From a bacterium (GTDB lineage: Bacteria > Patescibacteriota > Minisyncoccia > UBA6257 > 2-01-FULL-56-20), in NCBI GenBank assembly GCA_021817655.1, contig JAKAGE010000022.1, positions 1-11,310 of the forward strand: 11,310 bases of DNA. The letters are read 5' to 3'. Below the pieces are notes generated by a model, which was not told the origin of the DNA, ran no database searches, and saw nothing but the letters and a program-made list of their open reading frames with translations. Position 1 is the first letter of the stretch. Each line of letters opens with the position of its first letter. Below are positions 1 to 7,547 of this stretch, in pieces. The translations under genes and the position numbers were made by a program.

Positions 1-795
1 CATTGCCATTTCAACAAGTCCGTTGATCGTGATCATCTCTTCCGAGCCGATGTTCACCGGTCCGGTGAAATCCGACTCCATCAGCCGCCGCACGCCCTCA
101 ATGCATTCGTCGATATAGAGGAACGACCGCGTCTGCTTGCCGTCGCCCCACATGTCGATCGTGCCGCCGTCCGGCGTTTCGATCACCTTTCGGCACATCG
201 CCGCCGGGGCCTTTTCGCGTCCGCCGGTCCACGTCCCTTCGGGACCGAAAATGTTATGGAACCGCGCGATCCGCACCTGGATGCCGTTGTTCCTTTGCGC
301 CGCCAGATAGAGGTGTTCACTAAAAAGCTTTTCCCATCCGTATTCGCTGTCCGGCGCGGCGGGATACGCGGAATCTTCGGAACACTTCGGATTGTCCGGG
401 TCTTCCTGGTTATAGGCGGGATACATGCAAGCCGAGGACGAGTAAAAGATCTTCTTCAGATTGCCCGTCGCAAGGCCGATCTTCAGGATGTTCACATTGA
501 TCGCGCCAGAAGTAAGAAGGATCTCCGCGTCATGATCGCCGGTGAAAACGAATCCCGCACCCCCCATGTCGGCGGCGAATTGATATACTTCGTCGAACGG
601 GCGGTCGAATACTTTCTTGACGAACCCCTGGTCCGAAAGGTCGCCGACCAAAAATTCGTCCGCGGGGAGTGTCCCGAATTCAAACTCCTTCCAATCGGCG
701 CCCCGCACCCAATAGCCTTCGTCCTTGAGCCGCTTCACCATATGGGATCCGATGAACCCTCCCGCGCCGCAGACAAGGGCAGTTCGTTGCGCCAT
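1..795 (-). CDS. GDP-mannose 3,5-epimerase-like NAD-dependent sugar epimerase (3' end cut by window)
   Basis: The visible 265 residues are an extended short-chain dehydrogenase. The NAD-binding GAGGFIG motif is at residues 10-16, followed by the SSACMYP segment (Cys123), the YGWEK pair (Tyr152, Lys156), FHNIFGPEGTW at 180-189, GGREKAPAA with Lys195, and MWGDGKQTRSFLYIDE at 215-230. These match plant GDP-mannose 3,5-epimerase, whose catalytic residues are Cys145, Tyr174, Lys178 and Lys217; the spacings (29, 4 and 39) are identical here. That enzyme converts GDP-D-mannose to GDP-L-galactose or GDP-L-gulose. The start is the ATG at 795, 17 nt after the stop of the preceding gene and nine codons before the Rossmann motif; no Shine-Dalgarno is visible. 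As last visible gene of the polysaccharide module, it probably makes an activated sugar for a surface glycan. The exact product is inferred. The C-terminal part lies outside the window. Confidence 0.88.
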   Translation of the reverse strand, partial: MAQRTALVCGAGGFIGSHMVKRLKDEGYWVRGADWKEFEFGTLPADEFLVGDLSDQGFVKKVFDRPFDEVYQFAADMGGAGFVFTGDHDAEILLTSGAINVNILKIGLATGNLKKIFYSSSACMYPAYNQEDPDNPKCSEDSAYPAAPDSEYGWEKLFSEHLYLAAQRNNGIQVRIARFHNIFGPEGTWTGGREKAPAAMCRKVIETPDGGTIDMWGDGKQTRSFLYIDECIEGVRRLMESDFTGPVNIGSEEMITINGLVEMAM

Positions 796-812
796 CGTTC
801 TATTGTTGTCGC

Positions 813-1478
813 TTATTTTTTCGTTCCGCTCGGTACGGTCGAGGTCGTGCCGGAAGCCGCGCCAAGGAACTGCTGCATCGCCGCCGCGATGCGCGTATCG
901 TTCGGCCAGTTATGGAGGATCGTGGTGCCGACCGCGATCGTCCCGCTCGCATTGTTCGCCGCGCGGTAGACATCGAAGAGGCCATAGAGCGACTGCGGGC
1001 GGTTCGGACCGAGCTGGACCCCTTCCTGGTACCACTTCTCTGCGGCGGTGAGATACGACGGGTCGCCCGTTGTGGCGAATGCGATCTCGTTGATGGCGCC
1101 CTCAAGATACAGATCCTGCCCGAAGCTCATGCCCTTGCCGTTCTGGAGGATCGGATCGTAATAGCTGTTCAGGAAGCCGATCAAACTCGCGGTGGTCGAT
1201 GCGTTGCCGCCCTGCTGGATGAACCCGAGCACGCTGTTCGCCATGTTGCGCACGAGCTCTTCCTGGCCGATCGGGGACGGGGCGTCGAGCGGAACCGCGA
1301 GCTTGCTCTCGAGATCCGGGAGCGACGTCGCCGCGCCGGCGGGCGTCTGCAATGCCTGGAGCGTCGCGATGTACTTCTGCGCCTTCCGCATCGGCAAATA
1401 CGAGCCGTAGTAGGCGATGCCGAGGATCGCCGCCACGATGATGACTGCCGCTACCTTGTGATATGTCCGGTCTTCCAT
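813..1478 (-). CDS. Membrane-anchored TPR-like protein of the polysaccharide module
   Basis: This 221-residue protein has one N-terminal hydrophobic helix (about residues 8-28) and no other clear membrane segment. It probably exposes its C-terminal part outside the membrane. The stretch around residues 125-180 (YLEGAINEIAFATTGDPSYLTAAEKWYQEGVQLGP) has the small/large alternation and paired helices of tetratricopeptide repeats. The tail is rich in Gly, Thr, Ser and Lys. It begins 12 nt after the O-antigen ligase stop and ends 17 nt before the epimerase, so all three are very likely one transcript. Many O-antigen ligase family proteins carry C-terminal TPRs; this may be that domain as a separate polypeptide, acting as scaffold or chain-length factor. 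That role is inference; no enzymatic motif is seen. No Shine-Dalgarno precedes the ATG. Confidence 0.8.
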   Translation of the reverse strand: MEDRTYHKVAAVIIVAAILGIAYYGSYLPMRKAQKYIATLQALQTPAGAATSLPDLESKLAVPLDAPSPIGQEELVRNMANSVLGFIQQGGNASTTASLIGFLNSYYDPILQNGKGMSFGQDLYLEGAINEIAFATTGDPSYLTAAEKWYQEGVQLGPNRPQSLYGLFDVYRAANNASGTIAVGTTILHNWPNDTRIAAAMQQFLGAASGTTSTVPSGTKK

Positions 1479-1490
1479 GGTGGGTGATGG

Positions 1491-3128
1491 TTATGCTTCG
1501 TTAGGGGCTTTCCGATGGACCGAGAAATAATACGCGCCGAACGCAAGGAAGGCGAACAAACTGATGTACATCGGGAACACGTCGAAGATCGCGATGCCCT
1601 GCACAAGGTATGCCACCGGGATCGCGGCGATGAGCGCCTTCTGAAGGTCGGACTTCCCGTTCTTGTGGGCGTTCTTGACGAAGTCCCAGAAGAAGACGGC
1701 GAACATGCCGAGATAGGCGATGAGCCCCACGATGCCGGTCTCCGTCAGGTAATCGAAGTAGACGCTGTGGGCGCGGTCGAACCACGTCTCGCTGCTCGTT
1801 CCGGGCACGTAGAAGTTAGGATTGAAGAACTTGTCGAAGACCGCCGTGAAGTTTTCGGGACCCCAGCCGAAGACGGGGCGCTCGAGGAAGCCCTTCCACG
1901 CCTCGCTCCACACCCAGAAGCGCGTCTGCGCCGTCGTATCCGACGTGGTGATCTGGAGCACGCGCGATTCCGGAACATTGTTCACCGCGGCGATATGCTG
2001 CATGCCAAGCGGGACGCCGACGGCGAGCACGACCGCGATGACGGCAAGCGCGATCTTCGCCGCCATACGCGTCGTTTTGCTCTTCGAGAATGCAAGGGCG
2101 CCGAGGAACGCGAGCGCGCCGAAGTTCGCGCCGAAAAGGCCGGTGTAAAGGATGGTGCCCAAAACGCTGTGGTGAAGCACCAGCTTGTCCGCAATGAGGA
2201 AAATGGCCGATGCCCCGAGCACGATCCCCACCGTCCAGGTGCGGATCTTCTTGCTCTCGCGGAGCACGAGATAGCCGAGGAAGATGAAAATGCCCGCATC
2301 AAGGCCGAGGAACGCGCCGCGCGTCTGGCCGAGCGCGAAGAAGAAGAAGAATATCGCCATGAGGATGCCCCAGCCCCATGACTTGAGCGCCGTGAGCGTT
2401 CCCTCGAGCTTGCTCGAAACCCAGAGATACGCCGCAAAGAACATGGAGAAAAGAAGGTACGGATCGAGGTATGCCGGATTGCCGAGCGATCCCTCGAAGC
2501 GGCCGTCGATCAGCTGATTGAGCCAGCCGGTGGGCGCTCCGCCGCCGGCATACGGACCGATGAACCCCGCAACGGAGTAGTTCCCGAACAGTCCGTAGAC
2601 GATCACGCCCGCGCTCGCCACGAGCCAGAGGCGGAAGAGGTTCTTCCACTCCTTTTCGGTCTTGAAGAGGAGGACAAGGAGCAGGAAGAAGAGGTAGTAG
2701 TGGAGCATCTGGAATCCGCCCTCGCCGCGCTCGAAGTTCGACCAGAACGCCGCATAGGCGTCATTGGCGAAGATCGTCGCAAGCTCGAATGCAACCGCAA
2801 AGGCGGAGACGGCGCGGACGAGCGGATCCCTGAAGAGCGCGGCGACCCGCTCCTTCAGCTGGCCCTTCTTTGCCTCGAACGCCCACCAAAGCACCATGCA
2901 CGCGAGCGCGAGCTCCGTTGTGAAGCGGAAGAACCAGTCCTTCCCCCCGATGAACGGGAAGAAGATGGAATCCATGACGACAAGGACGGCGAACGCCGAG
3001 ATATAGAGATACCATCTTGCGATCCGCTCGAACGGGAACTTCATCAGTTTGCCGATAATGCCGACGAGCAGGAGGCCCGCAATGACCGCTGCGGCGACGG
3101 GATGGTTGAAGATGGTATCGGTGATCAT
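1491..3128 (-). CDS. O-antigen ligase/polymerase family membrane protein (Wzy_C/WaaL-like)
   Basis: This 545-residue protein is highly hydrophobic with roughly a dozen membrane helices, as expected for the O-antigen ligase/polymerase family that joins lipid-linked glycans to an acceptor or to each other outside the plasma membrane. Family-type motifs in order are WSNFERGEG (129-137), GSLGNPAYLDPYLL (213-226), GQTRGAFLGL (267-276), RFWVWSEAWKGFLERPVFGWGPENF (403-427) and RAHSVYFDYLTETGIVGL (452-469). The Arg/His pair in the last loop matches the conserved periplasmic-loop His of WaaL/Wzy enzymes. It heads a three-gene unit with a TPR protein and a GDP-sugar epimerase. A consensus extended -10 (TGC-TATAAT) ends 8 nt before the ATG, so the mRNA is probably leaderless. 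Sequence alone does not separate ligase from polymerase. Glycan or lipid acceptor is unknown. Confidence 0.9.
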   Translation of the reverse strand: MITDTIFNHPVAAAVIAGLLLVGIIGKLMKFPFERIARWYLYISAFAVLVVMDSIFFPFIGGKDWFFRFTTELALACMVLWWAFEAKKGQLKERVAALFRDPLVRAVSAFAVAFELATIFANDAYAAFWSNFERGEGGFQMLHYYLFFLLLVLLFKTEKEWKNLFRLWLVASAGVIVYGLFGNYSVAGFIGPYAGGGAPTGWLNQLIDGRFEGSLGNPAYLDPYLLFSMFFAAYLWVSSKLEGTLTALKSWGWGILMAIFFFFFALGQTRGAFLGLDAGIFIFLGYLVLRESKKIRTWTVGIVLGASAIFLIADKLVLHHSVLGTILYTGLFGANFGALAFLGALAFSKSKTTRMAAKIALAVIAVVLAVGVPLGMQHIAAVNNVPESRVLQITTSDTTAQTRFWVWSEAWKGFLERPVFGWGPENFTAVFDKFFNPNFYVPGTSSETWFDRAHSVYFDYLTETGIVGLIAYLGMFAVFFWDFVKNAHKNGKSDLQKALIAAIPVAYLVQGIAIFDVFPMYISLFAFLAFGAYYFSVHRKAPNEA

Positions 3129-3136
3129 GTTGATTG

Positions 3137-3145
3137 ATTATAGCA
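3137..3145 (-). promoter_or_regulatory. Extended -10 promoter of the O-antigen ligase operon
   Basis: On the minus strand TGC (3145-3143) directly precedes a perfect TATAAT (3142-3137), the extended -10 form. No -35 hexamer is found at 16-18 bp. Predicted transcription start is about 3130, two bases before the ATG at 3128, giving an essentially leaderless message. Confidence 0.75.
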
Positions 3146-3149
3146 TACT

Positions 3150-3164
3150 GCCGGCGCCGCCGGC
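3150..3164. repeat. GC-only inverted repeat between rny and the O-antigen ligase gene
   Basis: GCCGGC-GCC-GCCGGC reads as a 6-bp perfect stem with a 3-nt loop. It lies 33 nt past the rny stop and directly upstream of the ligase extended -10. It has no T-tract, so it is not a canonical terminator. It may protect the rny 3' end or act as an operator. Confidence 0.5.
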
Positions 3165-3197
3165 TTGTCCAATCGCTTGACGCCCCTCCCCCTTTTT

Positions 3198-4694
3198 TTA
3201 CCGCGCGTACTCCACCGCCCGCATCTCCCGGATGACGTTCACCTTGATCTCGCCCGGATACTTGAGGTCCGTCTGGATCTTGTTCGCGATCTCCCGCGCA
3301 AGCTCGAGCGCCCGGAAATCATCGACTTTTTCGGGGATGACGAACACGCGCAGCTCGCGGCCGGCGGCGATCGCGTAGGCGCTCTTCACGCCGGCGAACT
3401 CGCCCGCGATCTTCTCGAGGTCCGCGAGGCGCTTTACGTAATTCTCGAGCGTGCCGCGCCGGGCGCCGGGGCGCGCGGCGGAGAGCACGTCCGCCGCCGT
3501 CACGACGTACGCCTCGGGGCGCGCGTACGGATAGTCGTCGTGATGAGACTGCATCGCCTCGATCACCGGCTCCGCGATGTTGTATTTCTTGAGCAGCTTG
3601 ATGCCGAGTTCCACGTGCGTGCCCTCGACCTCGTGGTCGATGGCCTTGCCGATGTCGTGGAGGAGCGCGCCCTTCTTGGCCACTTCGGCGTTGAGGCCGA
3701 GCTCCCGCGCCATCATTTCCGCGATGTACGCCATCTCGGTCGAATGGACGAGCACGTTCTGCCCGAAGCTCGTGCGGAAGTGCAGGCGGCCGACAAGCTG
3801 GACGAGCTCCTTCGGCAGGTCGAAGATGCCGAGGTCCTGCGCGGCCGCCTCGCCGATCTCCTGCGTGCGCTTCGCAAGCTCCGCCTTCGCCTGCTCCACG
3901 AATTCCTCGATCTTCGCCGGCTGGATGCGGCCGTCCTTTACGAGTTTATCAAGCGCGAGCCGCGCCACCTCGCGGCGAAACGGGTCGAATGACGAAATGA
4001 TGATCGCATCCGGCGCCTCGTCGATGATGAACTCCACGCCGGTCGCGCGCTCCAATGCGCGGATATTGCGGCCTTCGCGGCCGATGATCTTACCCTTGAG
4101 GTCCTCATCCTTCAGCGGGAACATCGTGGTCGTCATCTCGGCGACGTGCCCGCGCGCGTACCGCTGGAGCGCGACCGTGATGATGTCCGCAGCCCGTTTT
4201 TCCACCTCCTCGCGGTTCTCGCGGTCGATCTTCTGGATCGCCTGGGCAAGGTCCTGCGAACGGTCCTCCTTGGCGCGGCGCACGATCTCTTCCCGCGCCT
4301 GCGCAAGCGTCAACCCGCCGATCTTCTCGAGCTTCCCGTCGATCTCGGCCTCTTTCCTGGTTGCGGCCTCTTCTTTCGCTTTGGCCGTATCCTCCCGCGC
4401 GCGCACTTTTGTCTCTTCCGCGGAAAGATCCGTCAGTTTCTTGTCGAGCACCTCCTCGCGATGCAGGATTCGCTGCTCCAGCGCGTCGATCTCCTTCCTG
4501 CGCTCCTTCTCGTCGTTTTTCTGCTCAAGCAAAACCGCCGCGGCCTTTTCCTTCGCCTCGGCTATGATCTCCTTTGCTTTTGTTTCCGCCTCCCCGAGTT
4601 TATTCGCTTCCGCGGCTTTGCGCGCCCAATACCCGGCCGCTCCTCCGACCGCCGCAAACACTACGGCGGTGATCGCAACGTAGATGAATTCCAT
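3198..4694 (-). CDS. rny: Ribonuclease Y
   Basis: This 498-residue protein has the full RNase Y architecture. There is one N-terminal membrane helix (about 4-22), a long charged coiled coil (about 25-190, Lys/Glu/Ala heptads), a KH RNA-binding domain with GREG (205-208) inside GKIIGREGRNIRALE, and an HD phosphohydrolase domain. HD residues are His346-Asp347 (LLHDIGK), His360, His384-His385-Asp386 and Asp402. The C-terminus ends in the family signature VIREMRAVEYAR. Length is close to the usual ~520. RNase Y is a membrane-tethered endonuclease that initiates mRNA decay in bacteria lacking RNase E. The ATG at 4694 sets the membrane helix at the very N-terminus as expected. Two candidate promoters lie upstream; no Shine-Dalgarno is seen. 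The TAA stop is embedded in an A7G5 run. Confidence 0.97.
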   Translation of the reverse strand: MEFIYVAITAVVFAAVGGAAGYWARKAAEANKLGEAETKAKEIIAEAKEKAAAVLLEQKNDEKERRKEIDALEQRILHREEVLDKKLTDLSAEETKVRAREDTAKAKEEAATRKEAEIDGKLEKIGGLTLAQAREEIVRRAKEDRSQDLAQAIQKIDRENREEVEKRAADIITVALQRYARGHVAEMTTTMFPLKDEDLKGKIIGREGRNIRALERATGVEFIIDEAPDAIIISSFDPFRREVARLALDKLVKDGRIQPAKIEEFVEQAKAELAKRTQEIGEAAAQDLGIFDLPKELVQLVGRLHFRTSFGQNVLVHSTEMAYIAEMMARELGLNAEVAKKGALLHDIGKAIDHEVEGTHVELGIKLLKKYNIAEPVIEAMQSHHDDYPYARPEAYVVTAADVLSAARPGARRGTLENYVKRLADLEKIAGEFAGVKSAYAIAAGRELRVFVIPEKVDDFRALELAREIANKIQTDLKYPGEIKVNVIREMRAVEYAR

Positions 4695-4706
4695 GTTGGT
4701 TTGTGA

Positions 4707-4735
4707 TTATTAGCCCGAATTTCATCGATTTTAAA
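4707..4735 (-). promoter_or_regulatory. Proximal rny promoter candidate
   Basis: Minus strand: TTTAAA (4735-4730) as -35, 17-bp spacer, TAATAA (4712-4707) as -10. Start would fall near 4700, leaving a leader of about 5 nt before the rny ATG. The -10 match is imperfect. Confidence 0.45.
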
Positions 4736-4752
4736 TGACTTTTAATAGATGA

Positions 4753-4781
4753 ATCGTACCGCGAAAGTGCGGTTTGGTCAA
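4753..4781 (-). promoter_or_regulatory. Distal rny promoter candidate
   Basis: Minus strand: TTGACC (4781-4776, 5 of 6 consensus) and TACGAT (4758-4753, 4 of 6) are separated by exactly 17 bp. This start would give rny a leader of roughly 50 nt. The spacer holds a small ACCGC/GCGGT inverted repeat. Confidence 0.5.
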
Positions 4782-4821
4782 GAAAAACCACCGTTGCTAT
4801 GCTGAGCGGGAGATTTCGTAC

Positions 4822-4827
4822 TAGAAT
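4822..4827 (+). promoter_or_regulatory. -10 element of gpmI, leaderless arrangement
   Basis: TAGAAT (5 of 6 consensus) ends seven bases before the A of the gpmI ATG at 4834, so the predicted start nucleotide is the A of ATG itself. No good -35 or TG extension is visible, which lowers confidence. The whole 4695-4833 gap is a divergent rny/gpmI control region, with an AT-rich half near rny. Confidence 0.5.
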
Positions 4828-4833
4828 GAAGCA

Positions 4834-6366
4834 ATGGCAAAAAAGACCGTGGTGCTCATCATCCTCGACGGATGGGGCATCGGCAAGGACGACCAAAGCA
4901 ATCCTCTTTTCGTGGCGAAGCCGCCGACGTTCGCCGCGCTTGCGGCGCAATATCCAGTAACGAGCCTGCAGGCGTCCGGCATCGCGGTCGGCCTCCCGTG
5001 GGGCGAGATCGGCAACAGCGAGGTCGGCCACCTCACGCTCGGCGCGGGCAAGGTGCTCTATCAATATTTTCCGAAGATCACCATGGCGATCAACGACGGA
5101 ACGTTCTTTGAGAACGGCGCCCTGAAAGACGCGATGGCCCACGCGAAAAAGAACAGCGCCGCCGTCAATCTTGCCGGCCTGCTCACGAAGGCGAACATCC
5201 ACGCCTCGATCGACCACCTCGCCGCGCTCATCAAAATGGCGAAGGATGAGGGCGTCCAGAAGATCAACCTCCACCTCTTTGCGGACGGCGAGGACAGCCC
5301 GCCGCGCTCGCTCGAGGAATTTCTCGCCCTGATCCCCAAGGAATACCTGGCGAGCCTCACCGGCCGCTACTATGCAATGGACCGCAACGGCAACTGGCGG
5401 CTTACCGAGGCGGCATACCAGGCGATGATCGGCGCAAGCGGGATGCTCGTCGCCGATCCTTCGGCCGTCATCGCCGCCACATACCGACAGAACGGCACCG
5501 AGGAATATCTTCCCGCGCTCCGTTTCGCGGACGAAAAGAAGGTCCAGGACGGCGATTCGCTCATCTTCTTCAATTACCGCGAGGACAGCATCCGCCAGCT
5601 CGCGGCGGCGTTCATCAAAAAAGATTTCCATGAATTTCCCGTCACGCACTTCAACGACCTCCATATCGTGACGATGACGCACTACGACGATGCGTTCGAC
5701 GTGCCCGCCGCTTTTCCGGCGGACAGCGTGACCGAACCGCTCGGCAAAGTGTTCAGCGACGGCGGACTCACCCAGCTGCGCCTTGCAGAGACGTACCGCT
5801 ACGCGCACGTCACCTATTTCTTCAACGGCCTCTACGAGCCGCCGTTTCCCGGCGAGTATCGCACGCTCGTTCCGTCGAACACCAACCCGCACCCCGAAAC
5901 GCACCCGGAGATGATGGCGAAGGCGATCACCGACCGGCTCATCGAAGCGATCACGAGCCACGGATTCGATTTTGTCCTCGTGAACTACGCGAACCCCGAC
6001 ACGATCGCACACACCGCGAACTTCGACGCCGCGCTCGAAGCGATCAAAGTCATCGACGGCGAGATCGCCCGCATCGTAAAAGCGGCGGATGACGACACCA
6101 TCCTCGTCATCACGAGCGACCACGGCAACATCGAAAAGATGATCGACGAACGGACCGGCGAGCCGGAGAGTTCGCACGATCCGAGTCCGGTGCCGCTCTA
6201 CCTCGTTGCGCGGCAGTTCGCCGGACGCCGGTTCGTGAACGCCGACAATCTGCTCAACGAAACGCTCGGCTCCCTCGCCGACGTCGCCCCGACCATCCTC
6301 GAGCTCATGGGCATCCCGAAGCCCCCGGATATGTCCGGCGGCAGCCTGCTCGACAGCCTGATCTGA
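4834..6366 (+). CDS. gpmI: 2,3-bisphosphoglycerate-independent phosphoglycerate mutase, divergent active site
   Basis: At 510 residues it matches the family length (~511) and keeps the metalloenzyme core: Asp12 (LDGWG), the phosphoserine nucleophile Ser62 (GNSEVGHL), His123, Asp154, Asp389 and His393 (NPDTIAH), Asp429-His430 (SDHGN) and His448. Family role is interconversion of 3- and 2-phosphoglycerate in cytosolic glycolysis with two divalent metals. Several substrate-binding positions known from the Geobacillus enzyme differ: Arg153 is Glu (DGEDSPP), Arg191 is Leu, Arg264 is Ser (NYREDSIRQ), Lys336 is Arg, and the usual SDGGVHS loop reads TKANIHA. Arg178, Arg184 and Arg249 remain. It is probably a lineage-specific mutase subfamily; altered substrate use cannot be excluded. 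It has its own -10 and no Shine-Dalgarno, and lies divergent to rny. Confidence 0.93.
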   Translation: MAKKTVVLIILDGWGIGKDDQSNPLFVAKPPTFAALAAQYPVTSLQASGIAVGLPWGEIGNSEVGHLTLGAGKVLYQYFPKITMAINDGTFFENGALKDAMAHAKKNSAAVNLAGLLTKANIHASIDHLAALIKMAKDEGVQKINLHLFADGEDSPPRSLEEFLALIPKEYLASLTGRYYAMDRNGNWRLTEAAYQAMIGASGMLVADPSAVIAATYRQNGTEEYLPALRFADEKKVQDGDSLIFFNYREDSIRQLAAAFIKKDFHEFPVTHFNDLHIVTMTHYDDAFDVPAAFPADSVTEPLGKVFSDGGLTQLRLAETYRYAHVTYFFNGLYEPPFPGEYRTLVPSNTNPHPETHPEMMAKAITDRLIEAITSHGFDFVLVNYANPDTIAHTANFDAALEAIKVIDGEIARIVKAADDDTILVITSDHGNIEKMIDERTGEPESSHDPSPVPLYLVARQFAGRRFVNADNLLNETLGSLADVAPTILELMGIPKPPDMSGGSLLDSLI

Positions 6367-6407
6367 CGGCACAAGCGCCGCGCTACGGCCCCGGGAAGCG
6401 CCCTCCC

Positions 6408-6435
6408 TTGCAAAAGCAGGAATCTTCCCTATAAT
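6408..6435 (+). promoter_or_regulatory. Promoter of the S1-domain gene, leaderless
   Basis: TTGCAA (6408-6413), 16-bp spacer, perfect TATAAT (6430-6435). The expected start is 6442-6443, exactly at the ATG at 6443. This is the best-formed protein-gene promoter in the window. It shows the S1 gene has its own transcript 77 nt after gpmI. Confidence 0.8.
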
Positions 6436-6442
6436 AGTGCAC

Positions 6443-7537
6443 ATGCCACAGAACGAAGACTCCAAGGCCTCCACTGCCACGCAGACGATCAAGACCGAAC
6501 TCTCCACGGCGGACTGGCCGAAGGAAGGAACCGTCGTCGAGGTCACGCTTATGAAGAAGCTTCCCCGCAAGGCCTATTTCGACATGGGCCGCTTCGGCAC
6601 GGGCATCGTCTTCGGCGCTGAGGTCTCGAACGCGCGCGAGGCGCTCCGCACGGTGAAGCCCGGCGACGTCATGCAGGCGAAGATCGTCGCGCTGGACGGC
6701 GAAGAGGGGCTCGTCGAGCTCTCGCTTTCCGAGGCCGGTAAGCAGAAGCTCTGGGCGCTTGCGAAAGAGCTCACCGAATCCGGCGAAGTGATCAAGGCAA
6801 AAGTGGTCGGCGCGAATGCCGGCGGGCTCATGACGGTGGTCGCGGACGATCTGAAGGCCTTCCTTCCCGTCTCCCAGCTTTCGCTCGAGCATTACCCCAA
6901 GGTGCCGGACGGCGACCGCACGAAGATCGCCGAGGAGCTCAAGAAGTTCATCGGGACCGAACTGAACGTCAAGATCATCGACGCGAACCCCCGCACCAAC
7001 AAGGTGATCGTCTCCGAGCGCGAAACGCTCTCGGCGAACGTGAAGGAGCTGCTCGCCGCCTACGCCGTCGGGCAGGTGGTGGACTGCATCGTTTCCGGCG
7101 TCGCAGACTTCGGCGTGTTCGTCCGCTTCGCGGACAACCCGCAGATCGAAGGCATGATCCACATCTCCGAGCTCGACTACAAACTCATCGACAATCCGAA
7201 GGAGCTCGTCAAGATCAACGATCCGCTCAAAGCGAAGATCATCGACATCAAGGAGGGCCGCGTATTCCTCTCGCTCAAAGCCCTCAAGGACGATCCGTGG
7301 GCGAAGGTGGCCGATTTCTACAAAGCGGGCGACACGGTCCAGGGCCGGGTCTACAAGTTCAATCCGTTCGGCGCGGTGATCGCGCTCGACCACGACCTCC
7401 AGGGCATGGTGCACATTTCCGAGTTCGGCGGCCAGGACGAAATGAAGAAAGCGCTCGCCGTCGGCGAACACTATCCGTTCATGATCGACCAGGTGAAGCA
7501 GGAGGAGAAGCGCATCACCCTGAAGCTCGCGAAGTAG
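6443..7537 (+). CDS. rpsA: S1-domain RNA-binding protein, ribosomal protein S1-like (four S1 repeats)
   Basis: The 364-residue product consists of four tandem S1/OB folds after a short acidic, Thr/Ser-rich N-terminus, at about residues 26-96, 115-194, 210-280 and 296-363. The third (GQVVDCIVSGVADFGVFV, then EGMIHISEL) and fourth (GDTVQGRVYKFNPFGAVIAL, then GMVHISEF) are near-consensus; the first two are divergent, as in ribosome-docking S1 domains. Proteobacterial S1 has six repeats; shorter four-repeat forms occur in Firmicutes and other phyla. Its likely role is mRNA handling at the ribosome, in the cytoplasm. The ATG at 6443 is preferred over the in-frame GTG at 6437, because the TATAAT at 6430-6435 would start transcription at the ATG, downstream of that GTG. 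A leaderless S1 mRNA would escape the usual leader-based autoregulation (inference). Confidence 0.88.
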   Translation: MPQNEDSKASTATQTIKTELSTADWPKEGTVVEVTLMKKLPRKAYFDMGRFGTGIVFGAEVSNAREALRTVKPGDVMQAKIVALDGEEGLVELSLSEAGKQKLWALAKELTESGEVIKAKVVGANAGGLMTVVADDLKAFLPVSQLSLEHYPKVPDGDRTKIAEELKKFIGTELNVKIIDANPRTNKVIVSERETLSANVKELLAAYAVGQVVDCIVSGVADFGVFVRFADNPQIEGMIHISELDYKLIDNPKELVKINDPLKAKIIDIKEGRVFLSLKALKDDPWAKVADFYKAGDTVQGRVYKFNPFGAVIALDHDLQGMVHISEFGGQDEMKKALAVGEHYPFMIDQVKQEEKRITLKLAK

Positions 7538-7547
7538 TTTTACTTCG
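7530..7547 (+). other. Hairpin across the S1-gene stop codon
   Basis: CGAAGTA-GTTT-TACTTCG is a perfect 7-bp stem with a 4-nt loop. Its left arm contains the last codons and part of the TAG stop, and its right arm overlaps the candidate -35 of tRNA-Phe. No T-tract follows, so this is not a typical intrinsic terminator. Confidence 0.5.

Noticed and set aside
256..969. A 237-codon plus-strand frame at the left edge
   Set aside because: It is antisense to the epimerase, whose catalytic motifs are intact, and it also runs into the neighbouring gene.
1515..2381. A 288-codon plus-strand frame opposite the O-antigen ligase gene
   Set aside because: Arg/Glu/Asp-rich antisense translation without motifs; the opposite strand encodes a coherent multi-helix membrane protein.
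6367..6407. Possible terminator after gpmI
   Set aside because: Only a 4-bp GCCG/CGGC stem without a T-tract was found, so no terminator is called.
6437..6442. In-frame GTG as start of the S1 protein
   Set aside because: It lies only one base after the TATAAT, so it would be upstream of the transcription start; the ATG at 6443 fits the promoter.
4600..6570. A 656-codon open frame on the minus strand, antisense to gpmI
   Set aside because: Its translation is Arg/Asp/Val/Glu/His-rich low-complexity sequence with no domain, while the plus-strand frame is an unmistakable full-length GpmI. It is a codon-bias shadow.
6383..7471. A 362-codon minus-strand frame opposite the S1 gene
   Set aside because: Same charged, repetitive shadow composition; the sense frame has four clear S1 domains and a good promoter.
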